Assembly (NCBI RefSeq): GCF_000023325.1
Contig: NC_012785.1
Span: forward strand, 744,001-808,000
Reading direction: 5' to 3'
From: Kosmotoga olearia TBF 19.5.1
GTDB taxonomy: Bacteria > Thermotogota > Thermotogae > Petrotogales > Kosmotogaceae
Length of the DNA: 64,000 nucleotides
How positions within the stretch are numbered: the first letter of the stretch is position 1; every line of letters begins with the position of its first letter. Shown one piece after another: positions 41,987-50,116 of this stretch. The translations under genes were made by a program, and so were the position numbers. The notes beneath the pieces are model-generated. The model was not told where the DNA came from. It searched no databases and saw nothing but the letters and a program-made list of their open reading frames with translations.

Positions 41987-42033
41987 TTCATATATAATCA
42001 AACTTACCCATGTTTACTAGTTATATATGATTG
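41987..42033. promoter_or_regulatory. Candidate operator pair upstream of agaS-like gene
   Basis: TCATATATAA (41988-41997) and its inverted copy TTATATATGA (42021-42030) are centred 33 bp apart, about three helical turns. The 14-nt TTCATATATAATCA at 41987 is the exact reverse complement of 4923-4936 before the other DeoR operon. The spacing and orientation fit a dimeric or looped DeoR-family repressor. Confidence 0.5.
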
Positions 42034-42072
42034 TTTTTGGAAAGTACAGGATGATGAAAGGAGTGAAATACC

Positions 42073-43074
42073 GTGACAACTGTCGAGAAAGAAATACGCG
42101 AGCAGATAACCGATCTTCCAAATATACTCAGTTTTATGAAAGATTTTGTCAAAACAGGGAAATTACCGGATTTTCTGTTTGATGCAGACCTGGTCTATTT
42201 TGTCGGATGTGGAAGTTCCCATTACAATGGTATAGCTGCATCTCGTTATTTTATCCAAAAAACAGGAATAGAAGCCAGAGCACTGCCGGGCGGTGAAATC
42301 TTCTTTGCAAAAAATCAAAATATAGGCAGTAACACAATGAAGAGAGCAGCTGTGCTTATTTCTAGATCTGGAGAATCAACAGAAGTTCTGCTTGCCGGGA
42401 AGGTTTTCAAGCAACTTGGAATACCGACGCTGGGAATAACAACGGTAAATAACAGTTCTCTTGTAAAGATAGTTGATCGTTCTATTGTACTGCCTCTCGA
42501 TGAAGTTTCCATAGTTATGACGAAGTCGTTTTCCGCTATTCTTCTAGCTTTACAGTTACTTGTTGACTATTATTCCAATGGGAATTTCGAGTATTACGAT
42601 GAATTAGTCCGTTTGATACCGGACATAATTGAGAAAAGTTTTGAAATGATTGAGAATGACCAGCTGTGTTCTTACAAACGTTTCATCTTTCTTGGTATAG
42701 GTTCCTTTGAGGGGATTGCCAGAGAAGGTGCTTTGAAACTGGAAGAGATGTCTCTGAGCACAACAAAGGCTTTCTCAACCTATGAATTCAGGCACGGACC
42801 TAAATCGATGGCAGATGAAGAAACACTCGTCACGATTTTCGGAGATATCACAACAGAAGAAAGAAAACTCGCGGATGAGTTAAGATCTTACGGATCAAAG
42901 ATAATTTATGTTGGTTCAGGTGAACCTGATATCTATACGGGTGGAGAAATGGGACTATTCCTGTCTCCTATTTTCTCACAGATATTGGGGTTAAAAATTG
43001 CTGAAGCAAAGGGCTTGAACGTTGAAGCTCCAAGGAATCTTACAAAGGTTGTACGCTTTGTGCACAACGCGTGA
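42073..43074 (+). CDS. agaS: SIS-domain sugar isomerase/deaminase, AgaS/GlmS-like
   Basis: This 333-residue protein has two SIS domains: VYFVGCGSSHYNGIAASRYF, AVLISRSGESTEVLLAGKVF, VMTKSFSAILLALQLL, then GIGSFEGIAREGALKLEEMSLSTTKAFSTYEFRHGPKSMADEETLV. The SYEFRHGP-type motif is that of the GlmS isomerase half and AgaS. Without a glutaminase domain it probably deaminates galactosamine- or glucosamine-6-phosphate. GTG at 42073 follows AAAGGAGTGAAATACC. A LacD-like tagatose-bisphosphate aldolase follows, which favours galactosamine. The gene has its own promoter with the operator pair described above. Confidence 0.82.
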   Translation: MTTVEKEIREQITDLPNILSFMKDFVKTGKLPDFLFDADLVYFVGCGSSHYNGIAASRYFIQKTGIEARALPGGEIFFAKNQNIGSNTMKRAAVLISRSGESTEVLLAGKVFKQLGIPTLGITTVNNSSLVKIVDRSIVLPLDEVSIVMTKSFSAILLALQLLVDYYSNGNFEYYDELVRLIPDIIEKSFEMIENDQLCSYKRFIFLGIGSFEGIAREGALKLEEMSLSTTKAFSTYEFRHGPKSMADEETLVTIFGDITTEERKLADELRSYGSKIIYVGSGEPDIYTGGEMGLFLSPIFSQILGLKIAEAKGLNVEAPRNLTKVVRFVHNA

Positions 43075-43129
43075 TTGATTAAATTTTCAGATCAATGAAA
43101 GTAAGATACTAAAGCCCGGAGGTGAAGTT

Positions 43130-44062
43130 ATGAATCTTACGGTAGGAAAGTTCAGAGGTTATACCAGGATTTCCAATGAGTTTGGACAATTCAATATGCT
43201 TGCACTTGATCAAAGAAATAGCTTACAGAAATCGATAAAGGAAATTAAGGGTGATTGGAATTCAGAGGATCTCGCGAATATCAAAAAAATGATACTGAAG
43301 ACCCTGTCTTTTTATGCATCGGCGGTTTTGATAGATGGAGAATACGGTTTTCCTGAAAACATAAAATACGTTGCTCCTCAAACAGGAATTATTTTATCCG
43401 TTGAAAAAAGTGGCTATGTTACTGACGAAAGCAACTTCCAAGACAGGCACTCGGTACTTTACAGAGAGGATGCAGTTAAACTTGCTAAAAAACACGGACT
43501 TGATGCGGTAAAACTGTTGATCTACTGGTCTGATTATGCTTCCGATAATACGAAAAACTACCAGAAAGAACTTGTTGAATCAGTTGGAAAGCAATGTAGG
43601 GAAGAGGATATTCTTTTTATACTGGAGATCCTCACCTACAATCGCGGTGAACGCGAGAAAAACGAAACCATATTAAACGCCGTAAGAATTTTCAAAGATG
43701 ATTCCTTTGGCGTTGATTTGTTCAAGATAGAAGCCTTCTCTCAGGATCCAGAGATTTCAAAAGAAACTGTTTTTGAAGCGACCGGGGGCAAACCATGGGT
43801 CATTCTGAGTGGCGGAATGGATTTAGACAAATTCAAAGGTATAGTTAAGTGGAACATGACTCTAGGGGCCTCTGGCTACCTTTGTGGACGCGTTGTCTGG
43901 AAAGGGGCTGTTAAATACGTTGAAGACCTGGCAAAGATGGAAGCTCATTTAGAAAATATAGGTAAGTACAATATAAACGTTTTGAAGCTAAACTCTCTGG
44001 AGGCTTTACCTTTTTATAATGCACCTTATTTTGGTGGTATGGAAAATATAGATCTCGTTTGA
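43130..44062 (+). CDS. lacD: Tagatose-1,6-bisphosphate aldolase, LacD-like
   Basis: This 310-residue class I aldolase has family motifs FGQFNMLALDQRNSLQKSI, DGEYGFP, DAVKLLIYWSDYA (the Schiff-base Lys lies in the AVKLL strand), FILEILTYNR, DLFKIEAF, PWVILSGGMDLDKF and LGASGYLCGRVVWKG. It splits tagatose-1,6-bisphosphate into glyceraldehyde-3-P and dihydroxyacetone-P. It lies 55 nt after the AgaS-like gene. Together with nagA these give three steps of GalNAc-6-P catabolism. A tagatose-6-phosphate kinase is not present in the window. Confidence 0.85.
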   Translation: MNLTVGKFRGYTRISNEFGQFNMLALDQRNSLQKSIKEIKGDWNSEDLANIKKMILKTLSFYASAVLIDGEYGFPENIKYVAPQTGIILSVEKSGYVTDESNFQDRHSVLYREDAVKLAKKHGLDAVKLLIYWSDYASDNTKNYQKELVESVGKQCREEDILFILEILTYNRGEREKNETILNAVRIFKDDSFGVDLFKIEAFSQDPEISKETVFEATGGKPWVILSGGMDLDKFKGIVKWNMTLGASGYLCGRVVWKGAVKYVEDLAKMEAHLENIGKYNINVLKLNSLEALPFYNAPYFGGMENIDLV

Positions 44063-44077
44063 CATGCTGTCTACTCC

Positions 44078-45688
44078 CTAAAGGGAATGGGTATTTTCAG
44101 CGGTTGTACTATAAATGTTGCTTACCCTTTCAAACTCTTTTTCGCATTCCAGGAAAGCATCGACAATATCGGGGTCAAAGTGTTTACCTCTATCTGCCTT
44201 TATTCTTCTGAGAGCTTCCTCGTGCGGCAGCGCATCTTTGTAGGGCCTTTTCGACCTGATTGCATCGTAGGCATCGCACAGGGCGAAAATTCTAGCTTCC
44301 AGGGGAATTTCTTCTCCTTTCAAGCCTTCCGGATATCCCTCACCGTTGTACTTTTCATGGTGATACGCACAGATGTTTCTTGCCATAGTAATAAACGAGC
44401 CTTTCAGTTGATACTTATCGATAGCATCCTGAAGTATCTGTTTTCCTATTAAAGTGTGTTTTTTCATCTCTTCATATTCCTGTTCTGTTAATTTTCCTTC
44501 CTTCAACAGGATAGAATCCCGTATCCCTACCTTCCCTATGTCGTGCAAAGGGGTGGTATCGTAAAGGTTCTCAATGAATTCATTTGTGATGATTTTCCGG
44601 TATTTCTTGTTTTTGCGCAGTTGTTTTGCCAGTATCGCTGCGTACTCTCTCGTTCTTTTTAAATGGCGCCCTGTTTCGGTATCTCTTCGTTCAGCAAGCG
44701 TGGCAAGAGAAGACATGATAGCTTTTTGTGCACCTATCAGATCTTTTGATTTCGATAAATTTAAATAAATAACTACCAGCATGAGTGTGAGAAATAAGAT
44801 GAACACCAGTGTTGACGTCAAAGTCAGGTTTTGGAGTGCCGCTTTCAATGTTGGATGTTTGTGATATGCTGCAATGATCAAGCGATTGCCAGGAAGAAAT
44901 TCAACAGTTGAATAATGTAAGGTTTCTATATCTGAAAGCTCTATATGACCAGAATCATTGGGGAAGTTGTAATTGGATTTACGGAAATTAACTGATTTGT
45001 CTGGATTTAACGATATTAAGTATCCGTCTTCCGTCTGAATAAACATATTTTTATATAACAGTTCAAGAACTTCTGAAAAGCGTACATTTAGAATCACAAT
45101 CCCCATTTTTCTGCCTTCAGAATTAAACAAAGGGGTTGCCAGCCTTATTACCGGAGTGTAGGGTATTTCTATCTTTCCTTTTTCAATGTTCAAATCTATC
45201 GGAGAAACGTAGATCTGGTTTTCATCCATTTTCATGGCTTCTTGAAAATAGTAACGGTCCTCTTTATTTTGCAGTCGTGAATCGGGAACAATTATCGTAG
45301 TACCATCCGGGTTGTGATTGACTCTAACTATTTCCTGGCCTGAAGAATCGATAATTCTTATTTGATAATACCACTTGGAGGCTTTGGCAAGTTCATAGAA
45401 TATTTCTTTAATTGTGTTTTTGTGGCTAATAGATTCAAAATTACTGTTCACGAAGTTTTTGGTGTTCGGAATGTTTTTTAGTAAGAGCAAATCTCGTTCG
45501 AAATTACGGAATAGTACCCTGATGACCTCTTCGGTAGTAAGTAATTGAGAAACAATACTTTCATGCCGCCATTGCGCTTCGATTTCGTATATTCTTTCGC
45601 CACCAAAATGTATAACCACCCAAAAGAGAACAGAAAGAATCACAATAGTCAACAGAAATATCCTGTTATGTTTTATAAAACTTCCCAC
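44078..45688 (-). CDS. Membrane sensor with Cache-type domain and HD-GYP output
   Basis: This 536-residue protein has membrane segments at about 10-30 and 290-315 flanking an extracytoplasmic dCache-like sensor (YYQIRIIDSSGQEIVRVN, DRYYFQEAM, IRLATPLFNSEGRKMGIVILNVRF). A short linker and an HD-GYP domain follow: HLKRTREYAAILAKQL, TPLHDIGKVGIRDSILLKEGKLT, AYHHEKYNGEGYPEGLKGEEIPLEARIFALCDAYDAI. HD-GYP domains hydrolyse cyclic dinucleotides. GTG at 45688 follows AAAGAGGTTGATT; the frame continues upstream only by chance into the IS. An IS sits 62 bp upstream, possibly altering expression. Confidence 0.85.
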   Translation of the reverse strand: MGSFIKHNRIFLLTIVILSVLFWVVIHFGGERIYEIEAQWRHESIVSQLLTTEEVIRVLFRNFERDLLLLKNIPNTKNFVNSNFESISHKNTIKEIFYELAKASKWYYQIRIIDSSGQEIVRVNHNPDGTTIIVPDSRLQNKEDRYYFQEAMKMDENQIYVSPIDLNIEKGKIEIPYTPVIRLATPLFNSEGRKMGIVILNVRFSEVLELLYKNMFIQTEDGYLISLNPDKSVNFRKSNYNFPNDSGHIELSDIETLHYSTVEFLPGNRLIIAAYHKHPTLKAALQNLTLTSTLVFILFLTLMLVVIYLNLSKSKDLIGAQKAIMSSLATLAERRDTETGRHLKRTREYAAILAKQLRKNKKYRKIITNEFIENLYDTTPLHDIGKVGIRDSILLKEGKLTEQEYEEMKKHTLIGKQILQDAIDKYQLKGSFITMARNICAYHHEKYNGEGYPEGLKGEEIPLEARIFALCDAYDAIRSKRPYKDALPHEEALRRIKADRGKHFDPDIVDAFLECEKEFERVSNIYSTTAENTHSL

Positions 45689-45749
45689 ACAATCAACCTC
45701 TTTCGAAACATAGTAACGAAAATATATCGGGAGTAAAGAGATAAGTATA

Positions 45750-46975
45750 CTAAATTCCCAAACTATGCACTTAGCTAGATAAACCCAGAGAGAAAACAAA
45801 AGAACGATTCGGGATCACGAACAAATAAAGCAAATAGGGAAAATAAAGCTTTTTCCAGATGGTACTGTTCTATCTGCCGTTCAATGAATTCTCTGAATCC
45901 TATCCGGTCTTTGACATTCAAATAGTATCTCGCTATCATCATCGCTGTGAAGTAGAGAGCTACAAGCTCCGTGTGTTTTTCAGTGGAACGCTGTGAGTAA
46001 ACCTGTGTTTTCAGCCCCAATAGACCTTTTGCCTGCTTGAAGTATTCTTCCACAGTCTCTCTTTTGCTGTAATGATTGAGTATCTCATACTCTGTCATGT
46101 TCGTGTCGCTGCAAAGAATGATTCTCGTTTCGTCAGCACTGTTGTCAATGACTATCTTTACCTTTGCTTGGTAGCTCGGAACTCTCGCAATAAATGATGT
46201 GACTCCCTTAGTTTTTTTCTTGAGCTTTGAAAGCAAGAAGCTTTTTCCGTCAATCACAACCTTGAGATTGGTTCTCAGCCTGCCGATTATAGTCGAAGCA
46301 GAATTGACAACCTTTGCAAATATCCTGCCGCACATAATGGCTCCATCTACAAGGACAATGTTGTTTTCAAGCTTCGAGTACTCAAGAATGGAGATGAGTT
46401 GCCCTGTGAAATCACCCTTTGTTCTTTCTCTTGTAACCAGGGGAAAAAACAGTCCGTTCTTTACATATAGTACAGATGAGATAAGCGAGATACTGTTTAT
46501 TACCTTCTCTGCTGTGGAAGAGTAATACTTGCCAAGGTTCTCTATCTTTGAGCCATACCTCTCAATAACGGTCTCATCCAATATGATGTATTTGGGTTCA
46601 AGACCATTGTTAGAAAGAAAGTTTTGGATGAAATTCAATCTGCTGCCTGTGAGCTCTTCAGTGGTAACCATGGTGTTTGAAAGCATTCGTGAGAAAGATG
46701 ACTGAGAATGCCCCATTTTCCTACCGATTGAACTGAGGCTTTTGAAATGAGATATGGCAAGGCCTCTGGTGTAATCGAGCAGCAGTGTTTTGTGCTCAGA
46801 CCTGGGAAAAGAAATCTCTTCACACATAGAATTTAGAAGTTGTGGTATATTAGTTGTGGGCATGGGAAACCTCCATATGTTGTGTTTGGCTTCACAACTA
46901 ATTTACTAGGTTCCCATGCCTTTTTCAATGACCTGTATTTCCTCTTTCTTCTAAGTGCATAGTTTGGGAAATTAG
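45750..46975. mobile_element. Complete DDE-type insertion sequence (1226 bp)
   Basis: The 25-bp terminal inverted repeats at 45750-45774 and 46951-46975 differ at one position; both contain TTCCCAAACTATGCACTTAG. Both ends are flanked by TATA (45746-45749 and 46976-46979), a probable 4-bp target duplication. One full-length transposase gene fills the interior and ends right at the left repeat. Near-identical ends and an unbroken gene suggest a recent, possibly active insertion. Confidence 0.9.
45775..46863 (-). CDS. IS4/IS701-like transposase, intact
   Basis: This 362-residue DDE transposase has a first catalytic Asp region in EPKYIILDETVIERYG, a second in NNIVLVDGAIMCGRIF, and the C-terminal Y-(2)-R-(3)-E-(6)-K signature in HYSKRETVEEYFKQAKGLLGLKTQVY, typical of the IS4 superfamily. 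There is no stop or frameshift along its length, and it fits exactly between the inverted repeats. The N-terminal region (about 1-70) is helical and probably binds the ends. The exact IS subgroup cannot be named without a database comparison. Confidence 0.88.
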   Translation of the reverse strand: MPTTNIPQLLNSMCEEISFPRSEHKTLLLDYTRGLAISHFKSLSSIGRKMGHSQSSFSRMLSNTMVTTEELTGSRLNFIQNFLSNNGLEPKYIILDETVIERYGSKIENLGKYYSSTAEKVINSISLISSVLYVKNGLFFPLVTRERTKGDFTGQLISILEYSKLENNIVLVDGAIMCGRIFAKVVNSASTIIGRLRTNLKVVIDGKSFLLSKLKKKTKGVTSFIARVPSYQAKVKIVIDNSADETRIILCSDTNMTEYEILNHYSKRETVEEYFKQAKGLLGLKTQVYSQRSTEKHTELVALYFTAMMIARYYLNVKDRIGFREFIERQIEQYHLEKALFSLFALFVRDPESFFCFLSGFI

Positions 46976-47097
46976 TATATCATAACGGCATCTGTAATCG
47001 CTTTTTGCAGCGGAATGCCGAAAACAAAACATCCTGACCCGCATAACGTTGTCTGCTTTTTTGATAATATAACAAAACGTTATAAATTACGAAGGAT

Positions 47098-47856
47098 TTG
47101 TACACTCTTTCTAAAATGAGATTAGAGAACCGAGATTTGAGAATCGAGATCCGGAAAACAAGAAACATGGTAAGTTGTAGGTTGTGGGTTGTGCATGAAA
47201 AGCTGTCGCTAACCGAAAGAACGAGAAATGACGCCGATATTGTAGATCTCACTTTACCGGACAAATTCACTGTGGGGGATGTCCCTCTCAGAGAAGTGAT
47301 TACGAAAAGAAGGAGCAGAAGGAAGTTTGCAAAAAAGCCCCTTACGCTTGAAGAGCTTTCGTTTCTTCTCTGGAGTACCCAGGGAGTAAAAGAAGTGTTC
47401 GATAACAAAGTTACACTCAGAACAGTGCCTTCAGCTGGCGCCAGACACCCCTTTGAAACATACCTCGCAATTCATGATGTTGAAGGTATAAAGCCAGGAC
47501 TTTACAGATATCTGGCACTCGAACACAAGCTTTTATTCTTAAAAGAGGTAGATGAACTTCCTCGAAAATTAATAGAAGCTTCCTTGGGACAGCGTTTTGT
47601 AGGAGAATGTGCGGTTACCTTTATTTGGACGGTCATACCTTACAGAACCGAATGGCGGTATGCGCAGGCTTCTCATAAGGTAATAGCAATAGATATCGGG
47701 CATGTGTGTCAGAACCTCTATCTTGCAGCTGAAGCCATAGGGGCTGGGACTTGTGCTGTTGCAGCGTATGATCAGAGTAAAATGGATAGTCTGATAGGAG
47801 TGGATGGTGAGGAGGAATTCGTTATTTACATGGCTCCAGTAGGAAAATTGGAATAA
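47098..47856 (+). CDS. SagB-type nitroreductase family protein, N-terminus uncertain
   Basis: The nitroreductase fold begins at FTVGDVPLREVITKRRSRRKFAKKPLTLEELSFLLWSTQGV and continues with TVPSAGARHPFETYLAIHDVEGIKPGLYRYLALEHKL, QRFVGECAVTFIWT and GHVCQNLYLAAEAIGAGTCAVAAYD, an FMN-binding SagB-like oxidoreductase. The first about 35 codons from the TTG at 47098 are encoded by the dispersed GAGAACCGAGA and GTTGTGGGTTGT repeats. They are unlikely to be the ancestral N-terminus. A GTG near 47191 is an alternative start, but no convincing ribosome binding site is seen. The gene may be truncated at its 5' end by the repeat. Confidence 0.75.
   Translation: MYTLSKMRLENRDLRIEIRKTRNMVSCRLWVVHEKLSLTERTRNDADIVDLTLPDKFTVGDVPLREVITKRRSRRKFAKKPLTLEELSFLLWSTQGVKEVFDNKVTLRTVPSAGARHPFETYLAIHDVEGIKPGLYRYLALEHKLLFLKEVDELPRKLIEASLGQRFVGECAVTFIWTVIPYRTEWRYAQASHKVIAIDIGHVCQNLYLAAEAIGAGTCAVAAYDQSKMDSLIGVDGEEEFVIYMAPVGKLE
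47119..47200. repeat. Copy of the dispersed GAGAACCGAGA/GTTGTGGGTTGT repeats
   Basis: GAGAACCGAGATTTGAGAAT and CGAGATCCGG (about 47126-47155), then GTAGGTTGTGGGTTGTGC (about 47176-47193), match the repeat words at 5036, 29693 and 38890. Here they run into the nitroreductase reading frame. Confidence 0.65.
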
Positions 47857-47924
47857 AATGATAGTGTTTTTTGGATTTAGGCATCAAATATGGTAGAATA
47901 ACAAAAATTTCTAGCGGAGGTTCT

Positions 47925-48029
47925 ATGTCAGAAGAAATGAAGGTACGTAAAGTGTTTGTTTTGGTAGAAACGAGCAAAGATAATAACAACAATAACAGAC
48001 CGGGATCGGTCGGTTATTGCTTTATTTAA
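47925..48029 (+). CDS. 34-residue peptide with five consecutive Asn codons (leader or small peptide)
   Basis: This short ORF has its own signals: a -10-like TAGAAT near 47894, GCGGAGG at 47914-47920, ATG at 47925 and TAA at 48027. It begins MSEEMKVRKVFVLVETS and ends KDNNNNNRPGSVGYCFI. Codons 20-24 are AAT AAC AAC AAT AAC. A terminator follows at 48048-48080, and the last codons (48007-48016) can pair with 48043-48052 to block it. This matches an attenuator leader sensing Asn-tRNA. A bioactive or modified small peptide (C-terminal GYCFI) is the alternative. I do not recognise a family. Confidence 0.65.
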   Translation: MSEEMKVRKVFVLVETSKDNNNNNRPGSVGYCFI

Positions 48030-48080
48030 AACATTGTACAAGTGACCGGCCGATGGGATGAAAACCATCGGCCTTTTTTT
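48007..48080 (+). terminator. Terminator with possible competing antiterminator
   Basis: GGCCGATGG (48048-48056) pairs with CCATCGGCC (48065-48073) and is followed by seven or more T. CGGTCGGTTA (48007-48016) can pair with TGACCGGCCG (48043-48052) over 10 bp with two G-U pairs, which would break the terminator. The next gene starts 211 nt after the T-run; that stretch (48081-48290) holds an unassigned AT-rich leader with CGAGGAGTGATGAT before the ATG. Confidence 0.7.
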
Positions 48081-48290
48081 ATACAGTTGTCCGGGAACGC
48101 TACTTAAATAGAAAATACAGCAAAATATCGAGCCCTGATTCGAAAACTACCGTTATCGAGATATTATAAGCGTTAAAGTAATGAAATTTAATCGAATAAA
48201 TGCCATAAGGGATTGCAGAAGAAAAGGGGGTATGATTGAATTGTTATTTTTTACATATTCGGTCAAAGAGCTAACTCGAGGAGTGATGAT

Positions 48291-50060
48291 ATGAGGAGCG
48301 TATTGATTGATGGTCAGATCGCTTATAATGCTGTTTCACAACTTTTCAATTCTGATACCTTCCGGATTTTGCTTTCGGAGCTCATAGAAGATTCGGCGAA
48401 AAAAAGAACGTCGCTTATTAACTTTTTCAATTTGTTCATCAAGGATCCAACAGCTGTTTCTCTTGAGGACAGGTACGATATTGATGCTATTATTCAGCTT
48501 CTCCTGGCTTTGATGGTTAACCCAATAGAGAAGATAGACAGTTCAGACTGTTACTCCTTCCCAAATCTTAGTGATAAGAGGGAGCTGGTCGTCAAGTTCG
48601 TTGAAAGTCTCTTCAGTTTATGGAGAAATAAACACAGGTTCATGATTCGCCAGGATTCGTACACCTCAAGAAGATTGAAGAGAATTTTCAAACAGATGGT
48701 GCTGGTAAAAAACAACACAGACCTTAGAAGTCTTGTTCTGAGCACTTACAGGCAAATATTGATAAACATTTCCGATGTAAGCCTTAAAATTTTGAGGCAG
48801 GAACCCGGCGGTGCGCAGGTTGGCTTCCTTGTGGATACCCCGGAAGTTCTTCCCGAGGCGACACTCAACAACGCCAAATGGCTTTACGATTTACAATTCG
48901 TATGGAGCGCCGTTTTTGAACCACCTGTGATTTTCTATACCCGTTCAAACAAGAGGAGAGGAATCTTTAAGGTAGTTGATCGCCCGATACTTGATAAAAT
49001 CTCAATAAACGATCCTCAAAAATGGTTCCTCTTCCCGATCCTTGCCGGAGCCAAGCTGATATTCGTTATCGTCAATAAAGAATATCTGGCGCTCGCTTCA
49101 GGGCTGGTTAATCTCTTTGAGCTTGCCAGTTTTGGCAAAATAAAAAGTAAGAAACCTGATGGACTATACATTCTCGGTTTGCCGCTGGATTTCTTTGAAA
49201 ACGAAGAGGATTTCAATGGCATTATTTATAGAGAAAATGACGGAACATACGTTGCTATGGTAGGCGATCATCCATCAATTGATTACTTTGGTTATATGAA
49301 GAAGATGGTTCTCACAATCCACAATCTACTGGTTATAGATGAAGGAAGGTTACCGATTCACGGAGCACTTGCAGAGGTAAGTCTTAGAAATGGAAAGAAA
49401 GCAAATATAATGATCATCGGAGATAGTGGGGCCGGTAAGTCAGAAACTTTAGATGCGCTAAATCAATTAAAAGAAGAGGTTTCTGAAGTGAATATTCTGA
49501 TAGACGATATGGGTTCTTTAGATATACTGGACAATGGGGATGTTGTGGCGTACGGAACGGAAACGGGAGCTTTCGTCAGACTCGATGACCTTCAACCCGG
49601 TTATGCTTACTCCACGATGGATCGAAGTATCTTCATGAACCCGAACGAGACGAATGCCAGAGTAATTGTTCCGTACTCCAACTATGCGGAAATTGTAAGG
49701 CCAACGAAAATTGATTATTTCTTCTACGCAAACAATTATGAAAAGTGCGATGAAGGCGAAGAAATAAAGTTCTTTGATGATGTTGAAGAAGCACTTGAAG
49801 TCTTTTCGAAAGGTGCAAGGATGGCTAAAGGAACAACCGCCGAAAAAGGCCTCACCTATAGCTACTTTGCTAATCCGTTCGGAGCTGTTCAACGCAAGAA
49901 TGAGCATCAGAAAATAGCCCAAAGATATATGGAAGCTATGGCAAATGCCGGGGTAAAAATTGGAGAACTGAGAACACAGCTTGGGATAAATGGATTTGAG
50001 CAAGAAGGTCCATTACAGGCAGCTAAAGCTTTATTGAAATTAATAGACTCTCAAAAATAA
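48291..50060 (+). CDS. PEPCK/HPr-kinase-fold P-loop protein of unknown function
   Basis: This 589-residue protein has an N-terminal half (1-330) that I do not recognise, mostly helical then alpha/beta. The C-terminal domain has a P-loop IIGDSGAGKSETLDAL (about 375-390), an acidic motif NILIDDMGSLDI (about 401-412) and YGTETGAFVRLDD, the order seen in PEP carboxykinase and HPr kinase catalytic cores. No decarboxylase substrate motif is evident, so a protein or metabolite kinase is as likely as a PEPCK. ATG at 48291 follows CGAGGAG. It may be controlled by the leader/terminator unit upstream. Confidence 0.65.
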   Translation: MRSVLIDGQIAYNAVSQLFNSDTFRILLSELIEDSAKKRTSLINFFNLFIKDPTAVSLEDRYDIDAIIQLLLALMVNPIEKIDSSDCYSFPNLSDKRELVVKFVESLFSLWRNKHRFMIRQDSYTSRRLKRIFKQMVLVKNNTDLRSLVLSTYRQILINISDVSLKILRQEPGGAQVGFLVDTPEVLPEATLNNAKWLYDLQFVWSAVFEPPVIFYTRSNKRRGIFKVVDRPILDKISINDPQKWFLFPILAGAKLIFVIVNKEYLALASGLVNLFELASFGKIKSKKPDGLYILGLPLDFFENEEDFNGIIYRENDGTYVAMVGDHPSIDYFGYMKKMVLTIHNLLVIDEGRLPIHGALAEVSLRNGKKANIMIIGDSGAGKSETLDALNQLKEEVSEVNILIDDMGSLDILDNGDVVAYGTETGAFVRLDDLQPGYAYSTMDRSIFMNPNETNARVIVPYSNYAEIVRPTKIDYFFYANNYEKCDEGEEIKFFDDVEEALEVFSKGARMAKGTTAEKGLTYSYFANPFGAVQRKNEHQKIAQRYMEAMANAGVKIGELRTQLGINGFEQEGPLQAAKALLKLIDSQK

Positions 50061-50070
50061 TAACAAACAA

Positions 50071-50106
50071 AAAAGAAAAGGCTGGTGAAAACCAGCCTTT
50101 TCTTTT
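50071..50106. terminator. Strong bidirectional terminator
   Basis: AAAAGAAAAGGCTGGT (50071-50086) pairs perfectly over 16 bp with 50091-50106 around a GAAA tetraloop, between two convergent genes. Confidence 0.95.
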
Positions 50107-50116
50107 ACTTTCTATT

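Noticed and set aside
45689-45799. N-terminal extension of the HD-GYP protein to 45799
   Set aside because: The extra codons lie in the inserted IS end, and a ribosome binding site precedes the GTG at 45688.
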